Origin: Arthrobotrys musiformis
Taxonomy: Eukaryota; Ascomycota; Orbiliomycetes; Orbiliales; Orbiliaceae
NCBI GenBank assembly: GCA_036971715.1
Contig: JAVHJL010000003.1
Span: 4,588,001 to 4,652,000, forward strand
DNA: 64,000 nucleotides
Reading direction: 5' to 3'
A model generated the notes under the pieces. That model saw nothing but the letters and a program-made list of their open reading frames with translations. It was not told the DNA's origin and did not search any database. Positions 11,367 through 21,671 of this stretch are shown one piece after another. Made by a program: the position numbers and the translations under genes. The stretch's first letter is position 1, and every line of letters begins with the position of its first letter.

Positions 11367-13033
11367 ATGTCACTTTTATCGCAGCTCAAGCGGAACCTCT
11401 CCAACCGCTCCAGAAAGGGTAAAGAGTCTCACGTGCAGCAGCGACCGGAGACTCCCAACAGCTCCAAGTACTTGGACGTCGACGGGGATGCGAGATCTAC
11501 ATACTCTGTCGAATCGGATAGTAAATCTTTCTTTTCCTTTAGTTTTGAGAACGCCGAGTCCACCTCGCTTTGCGATTTTGAGACCACCGGTTCTACCACC
11601 GCACACGATGGCGCAAAGTTGAATCATAAATTTTCTTTCGAGAAATCTAAGGCTTTTGGGGTGTCAGCTGCGGCGGAGAGGGAGTGTTCGCCTCCACCGT
11701 ACGATGTCGATAAACTGGAGTGGATACTATTTTATCCCGGTGGAGTGGGGAAGCGGTTTGTGGGGATGTTGGGGATCAATGATGTTGTGGCGTTAAGCCA
11801 AGTTTGTAAGGCTTGGAGAAAATGGTTGGTTCCTGAGCGAGGTAACTTCACCGACCCACCAGAACTTGGTTCCGATATTGAAATTGACCGTTTCGTACCC
11901 TCTCGCAGAAGCTGCGGATTATTACCATGACCTCAAGATTGAAAAGGGCGAAAACTTGCCACAATGGAACTTGTCCCCCGCAGAAGCAGGACCGCGGTGG
12001 CATCCACTCGTCCAGACCGTAATTGCGGCTACCCCGCCATCCCAACGGGCTAGAGATTTTATCGAACCGCTTGGCTTTTATGGAAGATATCACCGACAAA
12101 GTATCATCCACTGGCAGAAATACGAATTTAATGTTCCAAGGCTTCTCGGTGTTTTCGGAGAGACATATTTGTCCACTATATCGTCCCTCCACCTTGACGG
12201 AGTAGCTTTAGATACGAAGTCCGATTGGCTTCGGTACTGTACGAATCTGGAGAGTTTGAGCATTAGAAGATGTGCGGGTGTAACCCTTGACCGACTAGTC
12301 GATCTCTTGTTGGGGCCCGAAAGCGAGGAATCCTCAGGTGGCACTTCGTCGAAGAAAAAGAAGCAAAAGGGGTCCGCGGCAGTTCAGGTTCCAAGACCGG
12401 AGAAACTACGAAGTTTAAGATTTTGGGGTATAGATGGCGCCCGACAACTAGCCTATCCTCACAACTCCGATCAGCATATTTCGGATCGTCACCGGTTAGA
12501 GAAATGGTGTGAAAGACTTATGGAACGATTTGAAACGGATGTTAGTTGGTGTTTCGGCGGGGAGGCGGTTGGGCACCTTTCAAGCCGACGACGGTATAGG
12601 ATGTTGATATCGATGGAGGAGAGGTGTGGCGTATGCGAAACTGCGAGGAAGGATTCTGGGTGGGAGGATGGGATTACATGTGAACGGTGCTTAGGGTTTA
12701 ACTGCCGTCGTTGTTTGAAAATGAAGGCTATCTCGAGGGACGAAAGAATGGAAGGTAAGCAGTCTTCGATACAGCCCGAAGCATACCTAAGTAAGGCTTT
12801 ATATAAGATCTATCCGTTGACGAACTCCGTGTGCTATACTAGATAATGAGATTTCGAGCACTCCGACGGTTAATATGCTCGAACTTCTATGCAACCAAGG
12901 GGGTATTTGCGGTTGGGAAGGCGGGGAACACCATGTTCACCCCGAATGTATCCCGCCAGCAAGCTTGCTATGGGGCCACAACGACCCGTTAAAACATGTT
13001 TTTGAGCTCTACGCCCACTTGCAGAAGATGTAG
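11367..13033 (+). CDS. F-box-like protein with Cys/His-rich C-terminus
   Basis: Three exons, 11367..11841, 11909..12754 and 12843..13033, encoding 503 residues; introns have GTAACT and GTAAGC donors with ATTGAC and GTTGAC branch sites. The N-terminal 100 residues are Ser-rich and basic. An F-box-like helix follows (GVGKRFVGMLGINDVVALSQVCKAW within residues 125-155, ending KWLVPER). The middle contains a leucine-rich segment (ISSLHLDGVAL, NLESLSIRRCAGVTL), then a Lys-rich linker. The C-terminus has paired cysteines (CGVC, CERC, CRRC) plus C and H residues in exon 3 (GGICGWEGGEHHVHPEC), resembling a zinc-binding domain. Likely a substrate adaptor; partner unknown. The cysteine pattern continuing across the second intron supports the splice. 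Confidence 0.75.
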
Positions 13034-13776
13034 AATTCGTGCACATTCCGCTGTCTGAGTGGTTGGAAAAAGCAGCGGATGCATTACTAAACCCTGCCAA
13101 TTTTATATATATTTAGGCCCGGGACAAGACTAAAGTGATAGAATATTACCTAAGTACCTAGGAATATCCTAAGCAAGAGAAAATCGAGTACATTCGTTTG
13201 AGTTATTGTAGAATTATTTTATGTATACGACATGCCCTAGAATGAAACTAGAAATGTCGAGAGCAGAGCGATTGTTGCATTTTGAACCTCTAAGTGTTGT
13301 TACAGTCCTAATTCCTCCGGGCATGGAATCGATTCGTCTTATGCTGCAGGTCGATCGGTATAATATTATAATATACGCCGTATATATCATATATCACCGG
13401 CATCAAAATTTCACAGCCTAGATCCTGTTCGGACCCTGGCAATCCCATGAACTCATCCTAAGTACAAGGCTGGTTGTTATCAGTTCGACTGGCAACTAGC
13501 TTGCTGGCAGGCGAATAGATAAACTCATAATATACGCATACAATACAATATTACGCCCAGCTAGCCGGCGGGTGGTGGGGCAAGGCTGAAGTTCACGGTT
13601 AACCTGCCCCATACCGTTTAAGTCGCTGATGGTGAGATATATATATCCGGGGTCAATCTATACTTTTACACACCTATCCTTAACTTAATCGAATGCAAAT
13701 GCAAGCGAATGTTGTATACTTCCCTACATAGGTCTAGATAATATCGATTATCATTACGAGGTAACGGCGAACAACC
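13034..13776. other. Intergenic spacer
   Basis: No gene seen. It contains a copy of CTAAGTACCTAGG at 13150-13162 and scattered AT-rich palindromes; the end is the presumed promoter of the 2EXR-type gene. Confidence 0.4.
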
Positions 13777-15156
13777 ATGAACCACCAGATCCCCAAGTTT
13801 CTTAACCTCCCTCGAGAAATTAGAGATGAAATATACAAATATTTGCTACTATTCGACCCGCCCGCAAGAGCGGCTGACCCACCGAAGTCGACCCCGCCCA
13901 GGTCAAATGCGAAAGCGCCAGCGCAACACGCAAACAACAAACCCGTCGCCGTCGAGAACGCAATCCTAAGAGTGAACCGACAGATCCATGACGAAGCTGC
14001 GTTAATATTCTATGGCTTCAACGATTTCCATGTTAAAATCACTTCATTGACCCATCCCGATGTACAGAATCATGAGAGCGACACCCAGGAGTTTCAGAAA
14101 TTCAAGCTCAACTATGTCGCGCCTTGGGAGTCGTTGACTTTTGATTGTAGGGGGAGAAATCCCTGGGAGGAACATGTAGTTGGGATTGATCCCGGTGTCG
14201 TAACTGGAATCTCACGAAGTATTCGCAGACATTCCGTAGCTATAGTCGACGAAGATCCTGGATTCGAAACTGAGCAGTAAGTGCCCGCCCTTCAATCCTC
14301 ATCACGAAAGCTATGCTATCCTAAATCTTTGCATTATTTGTGTCTTTTCGACTTTCCAAACCTTTGATATACTAAAAGCTCTCGCAGCGTCGATGTTCCG
14401 TGGGGGTACACCTATTCCGAGACGCTGGATTACTTTTTCGAGAAAAACATCCACTGCGCTAGGATAATCCACGAGGATGAAGCAATAGCTTCGGAATTAC
14501 CAGCAGCGCGCTACCGCCATATGATTCGTCGGATAAACCTTGATATCGTATCCTTATATCCTCAGTTCGAGTCGTCCAACAAGTCATGCTATAGTACCGG
14601 GTACTTGCGGTTGATTTTACTCCCCGCTCTGCAGCGGCTGGAGAACTGTTTAAATAACAAAGGGAAGGGCGTAAAAGTGGATATCCAAGTTTCGGGCTTG
14701 CTTTTCAGAGAAAATTGGGATGCAAACGCGAGATCCGTCCTTTTCGAGGAGGATTTAGAGGAAAAGGCAAAAATAAAACAGGTGCTAGAACGGAGAATGT
14801 ACAGATCACTTTGCCGACTTCTGTGGCCTCTGACGACGATGCAGTGGAACTCCAGTCAGATTAGCACGTTGTTGGATTCAAGATACCCAGGTGTCATGGC
14901 TCGAGAATTCGAACGGTGTAGGGCTTTCAAAGAGAGGCTAGATGGTGAGTCCGGCCATCGATCTCAGGAAGCTCCGGAAGAGCTCGCCAGCGCCAGTGTC
15001 GGCAATGTGTGGGCTTTTGTAAAGGGAAGGTTGTGCGTATTGGCGGTCAGTCTATGCATAGCTGCAGGCTTGCTTCCAGATGTTGTGATCCTGGAGCCGG
15101 AGAACGAACATCTATACATGTACAGTGAGTTTGCTTCTGAGGATCCCCCAGAGTAG
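13777..15156 (+). CDS. 2EXR / F-box-like fungal protein
   Basis: Two exons, 13777..14276 and 14388..15156 (GTAAGT donor, CTCGCAG acceptor), 422 residues. It opens with the signature of the large fungal family often annotated as 2EXR or F-box-like: FLNLPREIRDEIYKYLL, a Pro/Ala spacer, then ILRVNRQIHDEAALIFYGFN. The remainder (residues 110-422) is a helical region without recognised motifs; a hydrophobic stretch near the C-terminus (CVLAVSLCIAAGLLPDVVIL) may be buried or membrane-associated. The biochemical role of the family is not established; adaptor or protein-interaction functions are assumed. The start is the only ATG that places the motif at the N-terminus. Confidence 0.78.
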
Positions 15157-16812
15157 CTTGTATAGGCCAAATTAATGTACGTAACAAAATTATATACGCC
15201 TTCTTAGTGCTCATGAGTTAGGGCACGCCCCAGCGTGCCATGCGACCTCTTCAATCAGTATTCGCTCTCTCGATAAATATATACTGGCTTTCAGTTTTCC
15301 CACCTGTGCTTCGTTCTCTACGAAACTGCTCACAAAATTCTGGAATTTTGAACGTGAGCTTGCTTCTCGGCTTTTTCTCGAATTAATGACACATTCAACA
15401 TAAAATCCTCCAATCGTCTATGATAGATGGCCTTGAAGTCAATGGCCTCCAGAAAGTTCTGATCTCTCACCCAGGATCTAATTTTGAATTAGTGACACAC
15501 CAGTATACATCCTAACAATGCATGCATCCCACTGCAACATCAGCACGTATTAATCGCTCGATCCAATCAACTACCATATTTATTCCTCTATAGCTTAATT
15601 ACCACCCTCATCGAAATAATTCAGTGTTCCACAAACTTCAAGCGCAGGCGCTCTATTTTAGCTATCTGGTGACACCAAACATCCATACCTTTTCGTTTGG
15701 AGGCAAATAGCGTTCGCTCTTCCCGTGCGGCTACTGTCTTCAACTGCCGAAAATATGCAACTGAATATCGATATATCATCGGTATCTAGGGGCGAACAGA
15801 ATCTCTTCCAGCATTCCATCTGCCGGCAGTTGTTTCGTTTCGAATGTTTCCTATTTAGCTACTAGAGACGATAGGTCCATCTAATTCCTCTGATAACGTT
15901 GAAGAATATATTACCTATTCACGGAAACCCAGCACAGTGGTATCTAGGATGTCTCAGCTGGGCAAGGGGCGCTGGGGCCAAATGGTTGGATACCCCGCAT
16001 TGGTGGTACTCACATCCGTGATCTAATTCGCAGAGCTCGCAAGAATAGACTAATGTATAATATATAATATGGCATATATCAATCTCAAATATTTCCCACA
16101 GCGCATCAACATGGGAATTTTCTAAGTCCATTATCGATCATGCAATTTATGGTCCCAAAATTAACAACCTATTTCCATCTGGATATCTGACAAGTATCCC
16201 TCGCCTTCAGCGAACCTTGAATTCAGTACTTATGTGCATATGTGTATACATGATCGTTGTTTGGCTGCAGGGACTGGGGTTGCCGGTTAGCGGTCGACAG
16301 GGGCCGATCAAGTCGCCCACAACCCGAAAATCCCAACACTGCATTACTAAAAGCTAGCTATAGTTGGCTCATATATATTTCGAGATATGACAAACTTCGG
16401 GGGTCGATACTGAGCTGATTTTTTCGACTGGGTTGGACGATATGGTGGGCGCCGAAATGTCGATGCATGCCCAGCCTGCGGGTTCCATACTTGATTATCC
16501 ATGTCAATTGCACCCCTCCTAGTCCGTCTTGTTTTCACAGTTCAAATGTTTCGTAAATTTGTTTCCTACTCCCTAGCATGGCGAGGCAGGTTATATATTA
16601 AAGCTCCCGACCAAAATCCAGCCGCAGGAAACTGAAAAGCTATATTTTTTGATCTCTACCTATTATAATATTAGTCTCAAGCAAAGGCTGTATACCTCAG
16701 TACTTCTTGGTCTCGTACCCAGACCACATAAAGAGTAACCGACCACTTCTTGTATATTTGCAAGCTGAGAGTAGTCGCGACCTAGGTATTCCTTTCAGAT
16801 CTTTCCTCCGAC
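15157..16812. other. Gene-poor region
   Basis: About 1.65 kb without a supported gene. A TGGTCTCGTACCCAGACCA motif copy sits at 16709-16724, about 90 bases upstream of the next start codon. No RNA gene recognised. Confidence 0.4.
16709..16724. repeat. Dispersed motif copy GGTCTCGTACCCAGAC
   Basis: One-base variant (T to A) of GGTCTCGTTCCCAGAC, in the promoter region of the membrane-protein gene at 16813. Confidence 0.55.
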
Positions 16813-18015
16813 ATGAGAATCATTTCGCTTCTCTTGATAAGTGCTCTATTCTCCCTAGGAGTCGCACTAGGTGACTATGAGCCGTTCGAATATAAGAACC
16901 AATTCGAACTTCCAGGCGGTCGATCCAATGCCTCAATCGACGAGCCCGTCAAAACACCGCTAAAGTTTAGGAATTTCTACTCCGACTTCAAAGCAAGATT
17001 GGAGGACATCTCGACGACAGTGTGTAATCTGAGTCTTGCCGCTTATGATGGCAACCGAACCGCCCGCGAGATTTTAGGTCCGGTTAGAAATTATTGTTGG
17101 ACACATGCCAATTGTATTCTGGAGACATTGGACGAAAGGTCCAAGGCCTCATTCTCAGGAACAACCATCCTCCTCGGGCTAGCCCCAACGACATTGTCAG
17201 TTATGGGTCCATCAGTCGCAGAGATGGCATTGCTTTCCATACATCGGCCGTTTATTACGCTCTTGATATCGCTCGGGGCACCTGCGGTTTTTCCCGGTCG
17301 ATTCTTACAGTGGGAAGATCCTCTTCGCGCGAATGAACCCGCTGTTGGAGCGTTCCTCGTCCGGCCATTAACTTCGCCGTGGAAGTGGATCGTTTTATTC
17401 TTGCAATATGCCGCTGCAGGAGGCGCTGTTACTAATGTCTTCCACGCAGCTTGGAGAATCGGTACAAGAAGTATCATCTCTTGGGCGTGCGCGACGAACT
17501 ATTGGCCCGTCGTATGGGTTTTGATGTCTGTTTTAATCCATTTTTGCGCCATCTTCTCATTGAGAACCGCTATCACCAAGAAAACGGAATTCGGCGAGCC
17601 AAGAAATGTTGAAGTTGGACTTCCGCAGTCTGTCGACGAGAATGGGCAACCCCTCAATCGAAGGAGTATCCCCGGAGTATGGATTTTCTTCAGCGAGTTC
17701 ACCCTTTCGGCAAACAGCGAGTGGCAGGTCAGCGATCTTTACAACATCCACCTCGGACCGCTGCCGGTGATGTTGCAGTATCTAGGCGCGCTCTTGTCCG
17801 TGCTATACCTGGTATTCGGAACGTTGATGTTTTCGAGCTTGTTGTTCATTGGGCTTGGGGAGGCGGTACAATTGATTATGAGGTTAATTGCGAGCGCTGC
17901 AATTTGTCGAGTCTTAGTACAGTTTGAAGTTGGAGGTATGATTCAAGTTGATGAGAGGAGGGTTTACAGGGGCATCGTCCAAGCTCCCTTTGAGGGCTCT
18001 GGAAAGGAAGAGTGA
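16813..18015 (+). CDS. Polytopic membrane protein with signal peptide
   Basis: Single-exon gene, 400 residues. It begins with a typical signal peptide (MRIISLLLISALFSLGVALG). A luminal or extracellular segment of about 90 residues follows, with N-glycosylation sequons (NAS, NLS, NRT) and paired cysteines. Then come about six hydrophobic segments: around residues 115-135, 140-165, 195-215, 235-255, 325-350 and 350-375. A hydrophilic loop near 260-310 separates the last two groups. I recognise the general type, a fungal-specific secretory-pathway or plasma-membrane protein, but no named family or transport motif. It stands alone, with long non-coding DNA on each side. Confidence 0.8.
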   Translation: MRIISLLLISALFSLGVALGDYEPFEYKNQFELPGGRSNASIDEPVKTPLKFRNFYSDFKARLEDISTTVCNLSLAAYDGNRTAREILGPVRNYCWTHANCILETLDERSKASFSGTTILLGLAPTTLSVMGPSVAEMALLSIHRPFITLLISLGAPAVFPGRFLQWEDPLRANEPAVGAFLVRPLTSPWKWIVLFLQYAAAGGAVTNVFHAAWRIGTRSIISWACATNYWPVVWVLMSVLIHFCAIFSLRTAITKKTEFGEPRNVEVGLPQSVDENGQPLNRRSIPGVWIFFSEFTLSANSEWQVSDLYNIHLGPLPVMLQYLGALLSVLYLVFGTLMFSSLLFIGLGEAVQLIMRLIASAAICRVLVQFEVGGMIQVDERRVYRGIVQAPFEGSGKEE

Positions 18016-19448
18016 TATTGCTGTTCGCGCCTATTCTTTTTAATAGTCGAATCATTTGTTCTCTTTTGGGGTATAAAGAGGTTATCTCACGAGCGAGAGC
18101 TAGCTGAGGGGTAGAAGGTTGTCTCGTATACCAGAGTCGAGAGTACTTTAATGCGGATAGGTGGCTGGTTATTTTAGTTTTGAGCACCCAATTAAACCAC
18201 GAGATAAACGTAATTATGTAGTGAAGCATATATCGACGCAGTGTCGAGGCATATCTGGTAAAGTAAGACGGGTGTGAGTTCACGTCGAGGCTAATATTTA
18301 GATTAACCGATCTAACTACCTACGTATTTCGAAACCTGGGACAGCTTTCTGTTCAGTACTATCAGCCTTCGAGCGGGATATTCTGTTAAGTAATTTCAGG
18401 TCAATTCCATCAATAGGATCAGCGAAAGCGGTGCCGCCTTGTGATTCCCTACCCATGTAGAGTTTACCTCTCATTAATTTGTGCACAAACCGATGCTTTT
18501 CTTGCTGGGTCGTTAGCCTCGAAACGGCGAGAGCCTCAACGAGCGGATGCCACTCAATCCTTTCTCCTGATCCCTTTGAGAACTCTAGCCTAGATATTAG
18601 TGCTTTGTTGCATTCATATTCTCCTGGAGAGCGTGGAATACGCGGAATAAGATGTGCCCGCCATGCTCACAGACACGGCCTAGATTTGTTATATCGACGC
18701 GGCGAGACCGGGATTGTAAAGTTGGCGATATTGAAAAAACGGCAAATAAAATCCATTACAATGATCCCCGAGCAGCTGGAGACGTTGTTGGCACTGTTTC
18801 ATTGCATTGGTTTTTCAGATCCTTCAATTCGAGGCCTGCTTTCAATACACATGACACCGGCCTCGTTTTGTTTCGAGGAAGTGCTAAATATATACCCCTG
18901 TAGCGGGAGCCCCCCAGCTTGAAAGGCAAGCGAGGCTTCGAAAGAATCGGGGACAAATCAGCCCGTCGAAGAAACCATCCCGGCTAGCTGGTCAACCAGG
19001 GCCTTTCTTGGTCGACGTAGGTCACCTACGACCGGTTAGCTCCATGCATGGAAAATCAGGGCATCGGGCTGTGAATCGGTACCTATCACAAGGCCACCAA
19101 GATGACCGCTTGACCAGGCGTTCTGGCCGACAACTTGGCAGGCGAGCCTTCCGTCAGCTGCTTCGAACTTCTGCACTTTCTTTGAATCTCTCCCTTCATC
19201 ATTTAGACCTTTTGAAATATAAGCCCCGTCTGTATCCCAAATTATTGCGCTTCGTGGAGTTTGGTGATTGCGGAATCGAATCCCTTTGTTCAGCGGAGTA
19301 GGTTCTCGCTTGGACCATCCAACACGGCTGCCCCTCAATCCAGCCCCGCCAGCTTAAGCTTCACAATTGCATCCGCCATCACCGGCGCCTGCCTTCGGAA
19401 CTACCTCAACCTTCCAAAAACACAGTCCTCGATCGCCTTACCATAGAG
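18016..19448. other. Intergenic region
   Basis: No convincing gene. An open frame of about 147 codons near 18479 has no recognisable domain, codon bias or splice context. GTCTCGTATACCAGAG at 18121 is a weak relative of the dispersed motif. Confidence 0.4.
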
Positions 19449-21002
19449 ATGTTCGCCTCGGTGAGTACTTCCATACCACCCAATTTCCGCTGCACAATCT
19501 AGTCCTCTAATAGGTTTATCGTAGAAAAAACCGTACACGGCCGTATCGGTCCAAATCGAGCATCTAACAACGGAGGCTTACGAAGAAAATGACCTCGCTG
19601 GTATTCCGGAGCTCATCGAAGCCGTCCGATTGCAAGATACGGGGCCACAGGAGGCATCTAGAGCTCTACGGAAGAAGCTGTACGTCTTTTCCTGCCCGAA
19701 TGATCGGATCACATGTCACGATGTTGTGTTCCGTCGCCTCTCAAGCGTGGGGGCGCTAACGATTTGAATTGGCGATAATATAGGAAATACGGAAATTTCC
19801 ACCGACAGATAAGATCTTTGACAGTATGATACACCATTTGAGAGAGACTACAATATAAGGGAGACTCTAATTCGTTATTCCGGTGGTAGATCCTGGATGC
19901 CCTGGTCGAAAACGCAGGGAAGCGCTTCCAACGCAGTTTCGCCGACGAACCCCTCCTCGAGCGTCTTAGAATCATAGCTTCCGACTCCCTTACGGATGCA
20001 GATGTTAAGAGGAAAGCACAAATACTTTTCGCACAATGGCATAATGCGTATAAAGATACACCCGGAATGACTGGTGTCGCGAATCTCTACCGTCAAGTGC
20101 CCACGAGACCACGCCCGAAACCACAGCCGAGACCCGTATCGCCAGAGGATGATGATACACCGACACCATCCGCCGGGTCGAGATCCGGCCCAACAAGCCC
20201 CAATAGATCATCGCAAGCAGGCCCTTCGCACTCACGTAATAGTTCGAGCTCGAAGCCGGCACATGCACCGATCACCCTTGGACCGTCGGACTCCCCAATC
20301 GCCACATTCAAGCAGCCAAAGGACAAGTCGTCAAAATCGTCAAAGTCTTCAAATCAAAAACGGCCACCGTTCAACCTTGAAAAGGAAAAGCCAACGATGA
20401 TTCAGAACATTGCTACAGCCTCAATCGCTGCAACAAACCTCAAGAATGCCCTCAAATTAATCAATAGAGAGAAAGAAAGAGTTAGCGATAATCCTGAGGT
20501 TATGAAGAGATTCGAGGCCTGCAAAATGCTGCGAAGACAAATTTTGCGGTATATCCAGCACGTAGAGTCTGAACAGTGGCTAGGGGGCCTCATTCACGCC
20601 AATGAAGAACTAGTGGAGGCATTGACCCTATTCGAAGTCTTGGATAAGCCCCCCGGCGAAGACTCTGACAGTGAGGGGGAATGGGAGAAGATGCCAAAGG
20701 ATGCAGGGGCCGATGATGCAGCCGGGAGGATGGGTAAGTTGAAGATCTCCGGAGGCCAGATGCAACCCGGACAGGTTCCCCCCAAGCAGAGGGATTACGA
20801 CAGCGATGAGCTAGAGGATGCTAGCGACGATGACGAAGCAGAGCCGGAAGATCCAAATGACCCGTTCGGGGATAGCCATGCTTTGAAAACCCCTGCAAGA
20901 GAAAAGGCAGAGCCTCGGTGGTGAGTTTAAGATTTTCATACACCACCCGACCTTACTATTCCCTAGCTAACAAGATTCACGTTACGTAGGGCCGAGATCT
21001 AG
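19449..21002 (+). CDS. lsb5: Lsb5-like VHS-GAT endocytic adaptor
   Basis: Five exons: 19449..19460, 19525..19679, 19784..19823, 19890..20920 and 20990..21002; 416 residues. The first exon encodes only MFAS, followed by KKPYTAV, and the last restores the ending RWAEI. The N-terminal VHS domain (residues about 5-145) has the Lsb5 signature: ENDLAGIPELIEAVRLQ, RALRKKLKYGN, ILDALVENAGKRFQ and ADEPLLERLR. A Ser/Pro-rich linker follows, then a GAT-like helical bundle (MIQNIATASIAATNLKNAL to LTLFEVLD, about residues 250-330), and an acidic tail. In yeast, Lsb5 binds Las17/WASP, ubiquitin and clathrin-coat factors and links endocytosis to actin. All introns obey phase and consensus; the micro-exons are easily missed by gene callers. 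Confidence 0.9.
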
Positions 21003-21244
21003 CTTTCAATAAAGCTAGAATACCTTTCTTTCCGCCGGATTAATGTAGTTACAAGCCGATGTGTAGTTAGCAGGCCTCTAGCTTCCTGGGCTTTGGTAGC
21101 CTAAGAATCTTGGAGTTATAACTTTTTTTCTTTATCCTTTTGGATGTTTCGTAAAGGATGTGGAACTCTCAGGAATTAATTCAAACTTAAAATCGATACA
21201 GATCACCGCGAGATCAATACAGATCCTGTGTTAGTGCTTTTTCC

Positions 21245-21270
21245 AAAAAAAAAAAAAAAAAAAAAAAAAA
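21245..21270. repeat. Poly-A tract (26)
   Basis: Uninterrupted run of 26 A in convergent intergenic DNA. No retroelement body or target duplication is evident next to it. Confidence 0.9.
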
Positions 21271-21502
21271 GTTCCTCGTACTGCACAAGGGCACAAAAAT
21301 AGCGCAGCGAGCCTCCTTTCTCGGATAAGACACTTTTGAGTCTCGTCCACAGACCTGCAACTTTCAACCCTCTTGCACGGAGCACTAGCTGAAAATATAA
21401 GAACCGAGTTCGTTCTGAATTAAAGCTCCCTTGAGGAAATAATGAATGGCCCGGTGCGCACTTATATCCCTACTCAGCTTGTCTCGTAAACCAGAGCTGG
21501 CT

Positions 21503-21516
21503 GGTCTCGTACCCAG
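21503..21516. repeat. Dispersed motif copy GGTCTCGTACCCAG
   Basis: Motif variant within AGCTGGCTGGTCTCGTACCC, bounded on both sides by AGCTGGC; a degenerate relative lies 22 bases upstream. Confidence 0.5.
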
Positions 21517-21671
21517 GAGCTGGCCGAATACTCGGTCCATGCATAGAGTATTTACGGTGTAAATAAGTAGGTACTTACATACTAAGGAACTAAGTACCTA
21601 GGTATATATATATATATAGCTATAAACTCTTCGCCCTTCTGTTGATTTGATTCCTAGTCTTCCATTCAGCT

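Larger units (their letters stand above)
21003..21671. other. Convergent spacer with A26 tract
   Basis: 3' flanks of two convergent genes. It contains a 26-base A run (21245-21270), GTCTCGTAAACCAG at 21481, GGTCTCGTACCCAG at 21503-21516, and a CTAAGTACCTAGG sequence running into a TA repeat at 21590-21618. Confidence 0.5.

Noticed and set aside
18479..18922. 147-codon frame before the Lsb5-type gene
   Set aside because: No recognisable domain or splice context; overlapping frames are equally open.
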